The notes under the pieces are model-generated. The model ran no database searches, was not told the origin of the DNA, and worked only from the letters and a program-made list of their open reading frames with translations. From the NCBI RefSeq assembly GCF_000426725.1, contig NZ_AUFX01000010.1, positions 62,001-126,000 of the forward strand: a stretch of 64,000 nt of DNA. Direction: 5' to 3'. Below are positions 1 through 8,377 of the stretch, one piece after another; position 1 is the first letter of the stretch; every line of letters starts with the position of its first letter. Both the position numbers and the translations under genes were made by a program. The DNA is from Sporocytophaga myxococcoides DSM 11118. GTDB lineage: Bacteria; Bacteroidota; Bacteroidia; Cytophagales; Cytophagaceae.

Positions 1-2
1 AA

Positions 3-296
3 ATCATTCAAGATCATTTTGACAAAAACAAAAATTGTGGTTCACTTAGTACAAATGACATGTATGAGTTTATCTACAAGAAAGGAATAAGTAACTGGGA
101 TAAAAACAGCACAGGTAAATTCAAAGATTTTCTAAAAAAATTATCTAACAACAACGCACTGGACCTGATCCCTCAATGCAGAGCAGAAAGTACTGGCAGA
201 TCTGTTAGCTGGTATTTTGAATCTACTCCGGGGAAAGTCATTAAAGCCAGAAAGTTAGTGCCACTTTCTGAAGCAAAAAATGTAGTTGCTAACTAA
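3..296 (+). CDS. Unknown protein, 3' part only (5' end outside window)
   Basis: The reading frame is open from the first bases of the window to a TAA at 294-296, so this is the C-terminal part (97 codons visible) of a gene that starts upstream. An internal ATG at 60 exists, but the frame before it is equally open and protein-like, so that ATG need not be the start. The visible part is basic and polar (KGISNWDKNSTGKF, ESTPGKVIKARKLV) with no membrane segment and no motif I recognise. A strong hairpin terminator follows 6 bases after the stop, supporting this as a real gene end. Function unknown. Confidence 0.6.
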   Translation: MIQDHFDKNKNCGSLSTNDMYEFIYKKGISNWDKNSTGKFKDFLKKLSNNNALDLIPQCRAESTGRSVSWYFESTPGKVIKARKLVPLSEAKNVVAN

Positions 297-302
297 GAAA
301 CT

Positions 303-330
303 GAGACCTTTAATCGGGTCTCTTTTTTTT
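303..330 (+). terminator. Rho-independent terminator
   Basis: The stem GAGACC (303-308) pairs with GGTCTC (317-322) and is followed by eight T residues (323-330). It lies just after the stop of the partial gene at the window start. Confidence 0.85.
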
Positions 331-399
331 GTCTTTAATCATCTTTTTTTCAATAATTTCCGTAATATTTTTACATTTAATTAAACAAATCACTTACAT

Positions 400-987
400 A
401 TGCACCCTATTTTAAATAGAAATTTATTTTTCATCAAGGAAAAAGTCGGCATGTTTAAAGCATCTAATAACTACGACATTTTTAATCCTGAAACACAAGA
501 ATTAATTCTTACATGTACTGAAGAGAAGCTTGGCTTTTTTACTAAAATTTTCAGATTTACAAAATATAAAAGAAATACTCCATTTAATGTTGTAGTAAAA
601 ACCACCAAAGGAGAAACTGTTTTAACAGTAAAAAGAGGTGTTTCAATTTTCTTATCAAAGGTTGAAGTATTTGATGAAAAGGATAATCTGATTGGTAAGT
701 TTAAACAAAAATTCTTCTCTATCGGTGGTAAATTTGACGTGGTGGATGCCAATGACAATCTAGTTTGTACTCTTAAAGGGAAATGGACAAGCTGGGATTT
801 TAAGTTTATGAAAGAGAATCAGGAACTTGCTGAAGTGAGTAAAAAATGGAGTGGACTTGGTAAAGAATTATTCACTACTGCTGATAACTATATGCTTTGC
901 ATAAGTGAAGTGCTGCCTGAAAATGCTCCTGCAAGAATTCTTATTCTTGGGGCAGTGATGTGTATAGATATGGTTCTGAAAGAATAA
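400..987 (+). CDS. Phospholipid scramblase / LURP-one-like (tubby-type) protein
   Basis: The 195-residue protein is built of repeated short beta-strand units (YDIFNPETQELIL, VEVFDEKDNLIGKF, FDVVDANDNLVCTL), each of the form 'strand, D/N turn, G/V strand'. This is typical of the tubby C-terminal-like fold of the scramblase and LURP-one families. It ends in a hydrophobic helix (ARILILGAVMCIDMVL), the position of the buried C-terminal helix in that fold. No signal peptide is evident. Bacterial members are of unknown function, and lipid scrambling should not be assumed. The gene stands alone, converging on the coiled-coil gene at 1079, with a shared hairpin between them. The start is the first ATG in an otherwise AT-rich leader. 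Confidence 0.65.
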   Translation: MHPILNRNLFFIKEKVGMFKASNNYDIFNPETQELILTCTEEKLGFFTKIFRFTKYKRNTPFNVVVKTTKGETVLTVKRGVSIFLSKVEVFDEKDNLIGKFKQKFFSIGGKFDVVDANDNLVCTLKGKWTSWDFKFMKENQELAEVSKKWSGLGKELFTTADNYMLCISEVLPENAPARILILGAVMCIDMVLKE

Positions 988-1025
988 TATAAGCAGAAAG
1001 CTAAAAGTAAAAAGTTTTAAAAAAA

Positions 1026-1066
1026 TGCCGGTAGTAAAAGCTCGCTTTTATACCGGCAACATTTTT
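1026..1066. terminator. Bidirectional terminator hairpin
   Basis: GCCGGTA (1027-1033) pairs with TACCGGC (1051-1057), and inside it AAAAGC (1036-1041) pairs with GCTTTT (1044-1049). A and T runs flank the outside, so it can serve both convergent genes (400-987 and 1079-2032). Confidence 0.75.
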
Positions 1067-1078
1067 ATATAGCCACCT

Positions 1079-2032
1079 TTAAATTACTTGAAAACTTGTA
1101 GCTCCTGAAAGCTTTCCGTCGAGATACACCTGCATAAAGTGTTTGCCGGGTTTGTACTCACTTCCTTTTTCAAAAACAAAGTTAATATTTTTACTTCCTG
1201 AATATTCAAAATCTTTGTTTACAGTATAAGGAATTTCCTTTTCACCAACTTTCAACATACCTCCTCCCTCAAAAGGGTTGTATAAAGTTTTTCCTCCAGG
1301 TTCCACCAAACGAACAGTAACCTCTACATGACCTCTGGACGATTCCGGAAAAGCAGCCAACGCTATTCTGAATTTAAGCTTATCTTTCGGCTGTAAAGAA
1401 ATTGCGTCTGCTTTTATTTCTTTGCCATTAACAATAGCTACAATATTTATTTCTCTTACTTTCAAAGTTGTTTTGGCAGGAGCTGTTCTTGAATATGATG
1501 CATCAGAGACTTCATCGGAATTATCGGAATCAAAACCTCCGGCTGCATTGGCTTCAAATTCGACTCCCCCTTCTGCTTCTTCAGCTTTTTTAGAAATAGA
1601 ATCTTCAAATTTCACAAGCTCCTTAATCAGATACTTTACATTCGCTTCATTTCGGGCATACTCTTTATCCTTTAACTTTCGAGTTGCCTTCTGTTTTTGA
1701 ATTTCTTCAAAAATGTATTCTAGTTCAGTTTCTTTTGACCTCAATTCACCCAAAACCAAAGCAAATTTATTAGACTCTTGCTTTACCGAATCTTTCATTA
1801 CTTCATTCTCCAGTTGCAACGCAAGCAAATCAGCTTTTAATTTTTCAATTTCGCTTGATTTTTTTACAATAAGGAGACTGTCCTGTAAGATGCGGTTTCT
1901 TTGGGACATGATAATTGAATTCTTCTCAACTCCGCTATATATAAAATAAGCAAGAGCAATAGAGATTGATAAAAAAGCTATAAAAATTAGCTTTTTCAAA
2001 TCGCTTTTGGTTGAATTTTCATTAGTGGACAT
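1079..2032 (-). CDS. Membrane-anchored coiled-coil protein with C-terminal beta domain, third gene of PII-Amt operon
   Basis: The 317-residue protein has one transmembrane helix at about residues 15-35, a long charged coiled coil (about 40-150), an acidic Gly/Ser/Asp linker (about 155-190) and a C-terminal beta-rich domain (about 195-317). The C-terminal domain carries RLVEPGGKTL and KGSEYKPGK...YLDGK. The same domain and layout recur in the protein at 8855-10105, so they are paralogues. It starts 6 bases after the amt stop and therefore sits in the glnB/K-like-amt transcription unit. The family is not one I can name. The topology suggests a short cytoplasmic N-terminus with coil and beta domain outside the inner membrane. 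A link to ammonium uptake is inferred only from the operon. Confidence 0.7.
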   Translation of the reverse strand: MSTNENSTKSDLKKLIFIAFLSISIALAYFIYSGVEKNSIIMSQRNRILQDSLLIVKKSSEIEKLKADLLALQLENEVMKDSVKQESNKFALVLGELRSKETELEYIFEEIQKQKATRKLKDKEYARNEANVKYLIKELVKFEDSISKKAEEAEGGVEFEANAAGGFDSDNSDEVSDASYSRTAPAKTTLKVREINIVAIVNGKEIKADAISLQPKDKLKFRIALAAFPESSRGHVEVTVRLVEPGGKTLYNPFEGGGMLKVGEKEIPYTVNKDFEYSGSKNINFVFEKGSEYKPGKHFMQVYLDGKLSGATSFQVI

Positions 2033-2038
2033 ATAAAT

Positions 2039-3418
2039 TTATTTAGGGAGAAAATTGGGATAAGCTTCCATTCCATGCTCAAGAGCATCCAGGCCTTCAA
2101 CTTCTTCTTCTATAGTTATCCTGATACCGATGGTATATTTAAGGATCAGGAATACAATAAATGAAAAGACAAATGATGCAAAGCCTGCAGCACACATTCC
2201 TATAAGTTGGGCAAATAACTGATCCACTCCTGCTTTATTTCCAAACAAGCCCACAGCAAGTGTTCCCCACAAACCACATGAAAGGTGCACTGATAATGCT
2301 CCCACCGGATCATCTATCCTAAGTCTGTCAAAAACCATAACTGAAAACACCACTATCATCCCTGCTACAGTTCCTATGATGATGCTGTCCAGGACTCCCA
2401 TTTGATCCGCACCGGCAGTAATACCCACTAGTCCGGCAAGAATGCCATTCAAGGTCATACTCAGGTCAAATGATTTGCTAATGGAATAAATTGTAATACT
2501 TGATGCTATCCCTCCTGCACATGCCGATAAGCAAGTCATTACTAACACTCTAGACACTTCCCCTGGATCAGCAGAAAGTACCGAACCTCCGTTAAATCCA
2601 AACCAACCAAGCCATAACAAAAAAGTGCCAATAACAGCTGAAGTCATATTGTGCCCTGGTATTGGATAAATGTTATTGCCTTCATATTTGCCAAACCTGG
2701 GACCTAACAACAATACTGCTGCAAGCCCTGCCCAGCCCCCAACTGAATGCACCAGCGTGGAGCCTGCAAAGTCATAAAAACCCATTGTGTTCAGCCAACC
2801 ATAGCCCCATTTCCAGCTACCAATAATTGGATAAGCAAAACTAACAAATAGTGCAGAAAATATAATAAAACTGATCAGCTTGATTCTTTCAGCAACAACT
2901 CCGGAGACAATTGTAGCACAAGTTGCTGCAAACATTCCCTGAAATAAAAACTCTGTCCAGAATGTGTACCTGGAGCTGTAATCAATTCCTTCACCGCCCT
3001 CAGGAAGGAATATTCCAAATCCTTTAAAACCTATAAAATCATATGATACCCCTTTTTGAAAGCCAGGATACATGAGACTATAGCCTACTAATGCAAATGA
3101 AAGCAACCCAATACAAGGTATTATTACATTCTTAAATAAGATGTTGGTGGTATTTTTTGCCCTGGACAAACCTGATTCAAGTGTAGCAAAACCAAGATGC
3201 ATTATAAATACAAGACTTGTAGCGATCATCATCCAAAGGTTATTAATTACAAAACCACTTTTCTGAATTTCACTGGCTTGAGCAAGCTCAGCAGTTTTCG
3301 CTGCAGCGACAGAATCTTTTATTGTCTGAATCGCTTGCATGAGTTCCGCTCGGAGCAATTCCGACTGGTAAGAATTTGTTGCAGATCCCTGAATAGTGTC
3401 GTAAATAATATCCTGCAT
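2039..3418 (-). CDS. amt: Ammonium transporter (Amt/MEP/Rh family)
   Basis: This is a 459-residue integral membrane channel for ammonium/ammonia. After about 55 soluble residues come the typical Amt helices: WMMIATSLVFIMHLGFATLE, then FAGSTLVHSVGGWAGLAAVL with the first pore histidine, FLLWLGWFGFNGG, and DDPVGALSVHLSCGLWGT with the second pore histidine. The N-terminal extension (residues 1-55, rich in Ala, Gln and Lys) is longer than usual and looks helical. The start lies 11 bases after the stop of the PII gene upstream, the classic glnK-amtB arrangement in which PII docks on and closes the channel. The downstream coiled-coil gene is only 6 bases away. A second Amt is encoded at 12960-14381. 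Confidence 0.93.
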   Translation of the reverse strand: MQDIIYDTIQGSATNSYQSELLRAELMQAIQTIKDSVAAAKTAELAQASEIQKSGFVINNLWMMIATSLVFIMHLGFATLESGLSRAKNTTNILFKNVIIPCIGLLSFALVGYSLMYPGFQKGVSYDFIGFKGFGIFLPEGGEGIDYSSRYTFWTEFLFQGMFAATCATIVSGVVAERIKLISFIIFSALFVSFAYPIIGSWKWGYGWLNTMGFYDFAGSTLVHSVGGWAGLAAVLLLGPRFGKYEGNNIYPIPGHNMTSAVIGTFLLWLGWFGFNGGSVLSADPGEVSRVLVMTCLSACAGGIASSITIYSISKSFDLSMTLNGILAGLVGITAGADQMGVLDSIIIGTVAGMIVVFSVMVFDRLRIDDPVGALSVHLSCGLWGTLAVGLFGNKAGVDQLFAQLIGMCAAGFASFVFSFIVFLILKYTIGIRITIEEEVEGLDALEHGMEAYPNFLPK

Positions 3419-3429
3419 AAAGTAATAAT

Positions 3430-3741
3430 TTAGATTCTAACTAATTCTGCAACATCGAAAATTACAATTTTCCCATCTCCAACCTGACCTGTACTTGCTG
3501 CCAATTTTATGCTTTTAACTACTTCTTCACAATCTTCAGATGGAACTACAATTTCTATAGACCTTCTTGGCACAGAAGCATTATCAACAATAGAAGTACC
3601 CCGATAAGCACCTTTACTTTCACGATGAAAAACTGCATCCTTCACATCGTAATAGGTGAAAATCTCTATCCCCGTTTTGTGCAATGCGTTGCGCACTTCT
3701 TCAAATTTCGACGTCCTAATAAATGCCTGAATTTTTTTCAT
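3430..3741 (-). CDS. P-II family nitrogen regulatory protein
   Basis: This 103-residue PII protein (usual length about 112) should sense ATP/ADP and 2-oxoglutarate and gate the adjacent Amt channel. Seen: MKKIQAFIRTSKFEEV strand-helix start, the T-loop end AYRG with the tyrosine matching the usual uridylylation site (residue 46), SIEIVV, the TGQVGDGKI nucleotide loop and final ELVRI. Odd points: the T-loop region reads VKDAVFHRESKGAYRG rather than the canonical VKGFGRQKGHTELYRG, so the glutamine that helps bind 2-oxoglutarate is replaced. The chain also stops right after VRI, losing the last basic residues of the ATP site. It is the first gene of the operon, with amt 11 bases downstream. Confidence 0.88.
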   Translation of the reverse strand: MKKIQAFIRTSKFEEVRNALHKTGIEIFTYYDVKDAVFHRESKGAYRGTSIVDNASVPRRSIEIVVPSEDCEEVVKSIKLAASTGQVGDGKIVIFDVAELVRI

Positions 3742-3919
3742 GAAGTTAGAATAATCAAAATCTATTCGTTTTCAATTTATATAATTTTTTTTATATTCAT
3801 AAATTAGACAAGAAAATTTAAACTTGACAAATCTCCTCCTTTATATAGTCTTGACATCTTTTTATGAAATTTCAACATGAATTTGACCGTATATTTTAAC
3901 AGAAATTTAATATTTAGCC

Positions 3920-3927
3920 TACTTTTG
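3920..3927 (+). promoter_or_regulatory. Candidate -7 box (TACTTTTG) for gene at 4035
   Basis: TACTTTTG matches the Bacteroidota -7 consensus TAnnTTTG, about 108 bases before the ATG at 4035. No TTTG -33 box is seen at the usual 19-21 bp spacing, so support is weak. Confidence 0.3.
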
Positions 3928-4034
3928 CATTTACCCCCCATTGAAATTGAGCAATAAGTCCAATCTACTTTTTTGAACTAAACCAATATTAAAAATAAAA
4001 GAATAATTAAAAATAACATAAAAATAATCCTAAA

Positions 4035-4388
4035 ATGAAACAATATAAGCATCATGCAATCCTCATTACCGCAAGGGATAGAAAGCTTATGGATGAATTA
4101 AGAATAAAGGCAAAGGATTTTTTTCTGAAAGGTATGCAAGCCAAAACGGGCTATAAATTGATAGGAGAAATCATCCCAAGTATTATTGGTGAGTTTTATA
4201 CAATGGTAATTTTTCCTGATGGAAGTATAGAAGGATACGAAACTTCTGAAGAAGCTGATAAAATCCGGGCTAAGATCATTGATACCATAAAAGAAATCAA
4301 TCAAAAAAAGGGATGCCAGGAAATCAGTTACGCCGAAGTATCTTTTGGTTCAGGGACTGAACCAGCTGCCATTGAAAATACAAATTAA
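4035..4388 (+). CDS. Conserved-looking hypothetical protein
   Basis: The 117-residue soluble protein is unrecognised. It alternates strands and helices (HHAILITARDRKLMDELRIK, FYTMVIFPDGSIEGYETSEE, EISYAEVSFG), giving a compact alpha/beta pattern that could be a small ferredoxin-like fold. No catalytic motif, signal peptide or membrane helix is visible. It is divergent from the PII-Amt operon across a 293-base spacer, so it might share regulation, but nothing else links them. It converges closely (4 bases) on the membrane protein at 4393. Confidence 0.6.
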   Translation: MKQYKHHAILITARDRKLMDELRIKAKDFFLKGMQAKTGYKLIGEIIPSIIGEFYTMVIFPDGSIEGYETSEEADKIRAKIIDTIKEINQKKGCQEISYAEVSFGSGTEPAAIENTN

Positions 4389-4392
4389 ATTA

Positions 4393-4770
4393 TCAGTTTA
4401 GAATCTCTACTTCGTCAACAATATATTTGGTATCCCCTCTCCAGTCAAATTGAAAAAACTTTTCGTCATAATGTACTTTTACACGTTTCCCATTAAGCAA
4501 TGCTTGTTGCAATTTATTGTTTAGCTCATCTTCCGAACCCTTTACAGAAAATTTCCAGATATTTGCAACACTTACACCTGGCTGCTGATCATTAAGAACC
4601 ATTCCAAGATTGAGTTCGCCTTCGTACGTTTTAAACAGCACTCCTTTCTTACTGAATTTTACCATTGTTCCTGCCCTATATCCATCACTGTAATTGCCAA
4701 ATAAAAAATATCCTCCTACGCCTACTACTAACACAATAAGGATAAGCGCAATTATCTTAAGTTTTGCCAT
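4393..4770 (-). CDS. Small single-pass membrane protein, conserved in Bacteroidota
   Basis: The 125-residue protein has an N-terminal membrane helix (about residues 4-24, KIIALILIVLVVGVGGYFLF) and a soluble beta-rich domain outside. The pattern MVKFSKKGVLFKTYEGEL, then NIWKFSV, a short helix, GKRVKVHYDEKF and final YIVDEVE resembles a Bacteroidota family that databases often mislabel as 6-phosphogluconate dehydrogenase. Nothing in the sequence supports that enzymatic name: there is no Rossmann motif. Function unknown. The gene is monocistronic, convergent with 4035 and divergent from 4858. Confidence 0.6.
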   Translation of the reverse strand: MAKLKIIALILIVLVVGVGGYFLFGNYSDGYRAGTMVKFSKKGVLFKTYEGELNLGMVLNDQQPGVSVANIWKFSVKGSEDELNNKLQQALLNGKRVKVHYDEKFFQFDWRGDTKYIVDEVEILN

Positions 4771-4806
4771 GAGAACATTTAAATTCTCAGAAAAACCGCA
4801 CTGTTA

Positions 4807-4837
4807 TACTTTTGTTATTTAAAGTTGCCTACCTTTG
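4807..4837 (+). promoter_or_regulatory. Two candidate -7 boxes before the DUF3820 gene
   Basis: TACTTTTG (4807-4814) and TACCTTTG (4830-4837) both fit TAnnTTTG. The second lies 20 bases before the GTG at 4858, giving a short leader and supporting that GTG as the start. Confidence 0.45.
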
Positions 4838-4857
4838 TTCTATCAAAAACTTCTTAA

Positions 4858-5079
4858 GTGCAGCCCGATCCGGAAATTCTTATCAAAATTGTAAAAACCA
4901 AAATGCCATTTGGTAAATATAAAGGCACCTTGCTTTGCGACCTTCCGGTCTCCTATCTTGAATGGTTTCAAAAAGAAGGATTTCCTGACAACAGCCTTGG
5001 AATGATGTTAGCCACCGTCTTTGAAATTAAAATCAACGGACTCCAGGATATACTGAATAATCTGAAAAAGATGTATTGA
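4858..5079 (+). CDS. DUF3820 family small protein
   Basis: The 73-residue protein has the DUF3820 signature MPFGKYKGTLLCDLPVSYLEWF followed by a C-terminal helical segment. The first codon is GTG at 4858; an in-frame TAA lies immediately before it and the next in-frame ATG falls inside the conserved motif, so GTG is the only sensible start. The TACCTTTG box 20 bases upstream agrees. The family is widespread, sometimes labelled as a quorum-sensing-regulated factor, but its biochemical role is not established. Confidence 0.8.
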   Translation: MQPDPEILIKIVKTKMPFGKYKGTLLCDLPVSYLEWFQKEGFPDNSLGMMLATVFEIKINGLQDILNNLKKMY

Positions 5080-5113
5080 GGCTGGTCTACTCAAATCCCA
5101 ACCTATCTAAAAT

Positions 5114-6922
5114 TTAAGAAAGCTCAAACTGTAATTTATTAAGGTTCTTATACAACCCATTATTAATAAGAATTAACTCTTCATGGGTTCCGCTTTCCTT
5201 TACAAATCCCTTTTCCAGCACAACTATTTTATCTGCATTGCGAATAGTTGAAAGTCTGTGCGCTATCACAATCGAAGTACGCCCTTTCATCAAACTGTCT
5301 AGCGCTTTCTGTACCAGCTGTTCTGACTCACTATCAAGAGAACTTGTAGCCTCATCGAGAATAAGGATTGCGGGATCTTTTAATATTGCTCTTGCAATGG
5401 CCACTCTTTGTCTTTGACCACCAGAAAGCTTGACACCTCTTTCTCCCACCACTGTATTATAACCTTCAGGGAAGCTGCTAATAAAGCCATGAGCATAAGC
5501 CTTGCGGGCAGCCTCTTCAACTTCTTCTTTGGTAGCTTCAGGTTTTCCATAAGCTATGTTTTCAAAAATTGTTCCTCCGAAAAGTAACACATCCTGGGGA
5601 ACAAAAGCCATTTGTTTTCTCAATTGAGATAAAGGAAAACTTCCTGCATCTTTCCCATCAAATAATAACTCGCCTTCAGCAGGATTATAAAACCCTAGCA
5701 GCAAAGATACCAACGTACTTTTGCCCGCCCCACTGGGACCAACAATCGCAATCTGCTGACCCAGGCCAGCCTTAAAGCTTACATCTTTTAGTATCTGCAT
5801 TTCAGGACGCGATGGATAGCTGAAAGCAACATGCTTCAACTCCACTGTTCCTTCGATTCTGAAAGCATCCTGCACAGGTTCATCCTTGATGTTTACATTT
5901 TCTGTAACTTCATCAAACAGCTCTTTAACTCTTTGTGTAGCTCCCAATGTTTTCTGCAATTGAGAATACAGTTCTGCGAATCCTGCCATAGATCCGCCTA
6001 TGAATGCAGTATATACTACGAAAGCTGTAAGTTCTCCAAACTGAAGTATACTTGTACCATACCACACGACCATTACAATTGCGGCAAAGACACTGAATAT
6101 CATAACAGATATAAATACCCCTCTAAGCTGTGCACTTTTGATAGCAAGCTTCACTACCTTTTCAACACTATTGCTATAACGCTTCAGCTCATAAGCTTCA
6201 TTAGAGAACGCTTTTACATTTGCTATTCCTTGCAATGTTTCCTGAACAATTACACCAGAATCGGCAAGCTGATCCTGTGCTTCTTTAGATTCTTTTCTTA
6301 TTCTTCTGCTGAAGACCACAGCAACCACAACGATCACCGGCACTACAGAAAGCATCACCAGAGTGAGCTTCCACGACAGATAGAAAATCAATCCAATACC
6401 AATGATCAGGACAACCAGTCCTCTCAGCAACTCTGCAAGCACTGAAGAAACGGTATCCTGGATCTGAGATATATCTGCTGATAATCTATTAGATAGTTCT
6501 CCTACTCTCCTTTGAGCAAAAAACTCCATAGGCATCATGATCATCTGTTTATAAATGTCCTTTCTAAGATCAGACACAGCATGCTCCCCCACAAAAGAAA
6601 AAAGATAGACCCTTGAAAATGAAAAAAACATTTGAATGGAAAGTACTCCAAGCATCGTCAGAGCAACGAGCCCAGGAGCAATAGCATCTTCTCCAAGACT
6701 TATCTTATGTGCATTATCTATAAGCTCCTTCAGCAAATATGGAAAAGCCATTGTGGTAATTCCAGAGAGCGCTATAAACACCAGTCCAAGAATAAATCTT
6801 AATCTATACGGGATGATGTATTTAAATACCCATAAATTTTCCTTTATACTTTCTTTACTTAACTTAACCTTTGGTAATTCTTCTTTAATGGATCCGTTGC
6901 TGCTATAATTGGGTCTTGCCAT
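5114..6922 (-). CDS. ABC transporter, fused permease-ATPase (MsbA/LmrA type)
   Basis: This 602-residue half-transporter is expected to work as a homodimer or paired exporter in the inner membrane. The N-terminal six-helix permease (about residues 35-320) is followed by the nucleotide-binding domain with Walker A GPSGAGKST (395-403), signature LSGGQRQR, Walker B ILILDEATSSLD and the H-loop IAHRLST. Family members export lipids, peptides or drugs. The substrate cannot be read from sequence, and the gene has no co-transcribed partner to suggest one. Length and motifs are complete. A TAAATTTG-like -7 box lies on the minus strand at 7015-7022, about 90 bases upstream. Confidence 0.92.
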   Translation of the reverse strand: MARPNYSSNGSIKEELPKVKLSKESIKENLWVFKYIIPYRLRFILGLVFIALSGITTMAFPYLLKELIDNAHKISLGEDAIAPGLVALTMLGVLSIQMFFSFSRVYLFSFVGEHAVSDLRKDIYKQMIMMPMEFFAQRRVGELSNRLSADISQIQDTVSSVLAELLRGLVVLIIGIGLIFYLSWKLTLVMLSVVPVIVVVAVVFSRRIRKESKEAQDQLADSGVIVQETLQGIANVKAFSNEAYELKRYSNSVEKVVKLAIKSAQLRGVFISVMIFSVFAAIVMVVWYGTSILQFGELTAFVVYTAFIGGSMAGFAELYSQLQKTLGATQRVKELFDEVTENVNIKDEPVQDAFRIEGTVELKHVAFSYPSRPEMQILKDVSFKAGLGQQIAIVGPSGAGKSTLVSLLLGFYNPAEGELLFDGKDAGSFPLSQLRKQMAFVPQDVLLFGGTIFENIAYGKPEATKEEVEEAARKAYAHGFISSFPEGYNTVVGERGVKLSGGQRQRVAIARAILKDPAILILDEATSSLDSESEQLVQKALDSLMKGRTSIVIAHRLSTIRNADKIVVLEKGFVKESGTHEELILINNGLYKNLNKLQFELS

Positions 6923-7122
6923 TTTTTTAATTCTGATTTCTCTCTTTTCTAAAAGAAAAGACGATTAAATGGTATAAATATTTTAAAGAAAAGAAAACTA
7001 ATGTACCTGAAATACAAATTTATAAAAACATTCTGAACACATCCTGTACTTAATATAAACATCTTTCCTCAAAGGCCTAAAATTCAGGACACTTTAGTCA
7101 GATGAATAATGCATATTGAAAT

Positions 7123-7758
7123 TTAAAATTTATATTTATCGGAGAAGATTCCTTCAGGATAATGCTGTTCATATAAGTCAATCAGATTGAGCAGGAACCG
7201 GAGGCCTACATCCAACATTTCCTTTATCATGTAATCACTTATTGTAATTGGGCCATTGTTTTCAGGATCAATATGATTATCAACTGCTAGTGTAAGCTTG
7301 GTTTTTAATGTAGTATTTCCTGGAACAATAGAATTATGATGCACTATTATATTTCTTATTTCTCTATATATAACTAGCCTTGCCCAGTCCTCTGAAATAA
7401 CTGAGGCGCTTACAGGAAGAATATTCGCAACCAACGAATGATATTGATAAACCTTATCCATATCAGACAACTTCCTTTTAAAGCCAGTATGCTCAGTCAC
7501 TATAATTTCACAATATTTCCTGAATGAATATTCAAAGAATGAATAAGCTGTAACCAAAAAAGAATTTTTTATAATTGAAGATGTGAAAGAATAAAAATGA
7601 ACTTCTCCAAGAGCATGAGTGTTTACTTCATTATTTATTAAAAATCCGTCTTTTAAATCGGAGAGCGCCATGCCAGCATCAATTGCCACTAGTATAGACT
7701 TTTTACAATTACTGAATTGAGTTTCTAAAACTTGGCTAAATTGTTGCTTGTAATTCAT
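7123..7758 (-). CDS. Hypothetical helical protein with HEPN-like RNxxxH motif
   Basis: The 211-residue protein is mostly alpha-helical with no signal peptide. Helix FLVTAYSFFEYSFRKYCEII is followed about 50 residues later by YREIRNIIVHH, in which R135-N136 and H140 form the R-(N/D/H)-x3-H pattern of HEPN ribonuclease domains. That arrangement, an amphipathic helix and later an RNxxxH helix, is typical of stand-alone HEPN proteins such as the RiboL-PSP and MAE_28990 groups. No nucleotidyltransferase or antitoxin partner is adjacent: neighbours are an ABC exporter and a small unknown. RNase activity is an inference; a structural role is possible. Confidence 0.55.
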   Translation of the reverse strand: MNYKQQFSQVLETQFSNCKKSILVAIDAGMALSDLKDGFLINNEVNTHALGEVHFYSFTSSIIKNSFLVTAYSFFEYSFRKYCEIIVTEHTGFKRKLSDMDKVYQYHSLVANILPVSASVISEDWARLVIYREIRNIIVHHNSIVPGNTTLKTKLTLAVDNHIDPENNGPITISDYMIKEMLDVGLRFLLNLIDLYEQHYPEGIFSDKYKF

Positions 7759-7958
7759 ACAAAAATTTTATCACAGATTTCCATTTAACATAATGGAATT
7801 GAAAGTTGCTAAATTAAATAAAGCAATCTTATTTAATGAAAGGCGAAATGATTATGTGGATAAATTAAAACCCTTCAAATACAATATTTACCCACATCTA
7901 CTATTATCGTCATAACATTACGAACATAAAGCCGTATAATTATTAAAATTTAAAAGTT

Positions 7959-8246
7959 ATGAGCTCAGCATTAGAAACGATAGCAAAGGAAAAACTTAGC
8001 GAAATTCACTTTACTAAAGATGACGTTCTAAGTGATCCGGCAAAGAAAAGGCTTAGAAACATTTACCTAAAAAAAGCAGAGCTTCTTGGAAATGCGTACA
8101 AAGGAAAGGTAAAGATGTTTTTCAAAACACTTGAAGGAAATGTGCTTTGTGTTGAAACTACCATTTGGGAAGCAAATGAAGAATATATAACGCTTAAAGG
8201 TGGCATTAATATTCCAACCAAGTCAATTCTCGAAATCGAATTTTAA
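7959..8246 (+). CDS. Small conserved hypothetical protein
   Basis: The 95-residue soluble protein is unrecognised. A helical, charged N-terminal half (residues 1-45) is followed by four predicted strands (GKVKMFFKTL, NVLCVETTIW, EYITLKGG, NIPTKSILEIEF) that look like a small SH3/Sm-type barrel. The ATG start follows an AT-rich leader, and a clean terminator lies 25 bases after the stop, supporting a genuine monocistronic gene. No function can be assigned. Confidence 0.65.
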   Translation: MSSALETIAKEKLSEIHFTKDDVLSDPAKKRLRNIYLKKAELLGNAYKGKVKMFFKTLEGNVLCVETTIWEANEEYITLKGGINIPTKSILEIEF

Positions 8247-8271
8247 TCTGCATCTTAAAAGAAATATAAAC

Positions 8272-8295
8272 AGCCTCCGACAAGAGGCTTTTTTT
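8272..8295 (+). terminator. Rho-independent terminator
   Basis: AGCCTC (8272-8277) pairs with GAGGCT (8284-8289) around a six-base loop, followed by a T run ending at 8295. Confidence 0.85.
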
Positions 8296-8377
8296 ATTTC
8301 TCAACAGATTGGCCTTTGACAATAATTAAAGCGCTGCAATCATTAACCTTTATAGAATCGAACCTATGAGGATAAAT

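Noticed and set aside
4393-4770. 6-phosphogluconate dehydrogenase name used for similar proteins
   Set aside because: The 125-residue protein has no Rossmann motif and is far too short for that enzyme.
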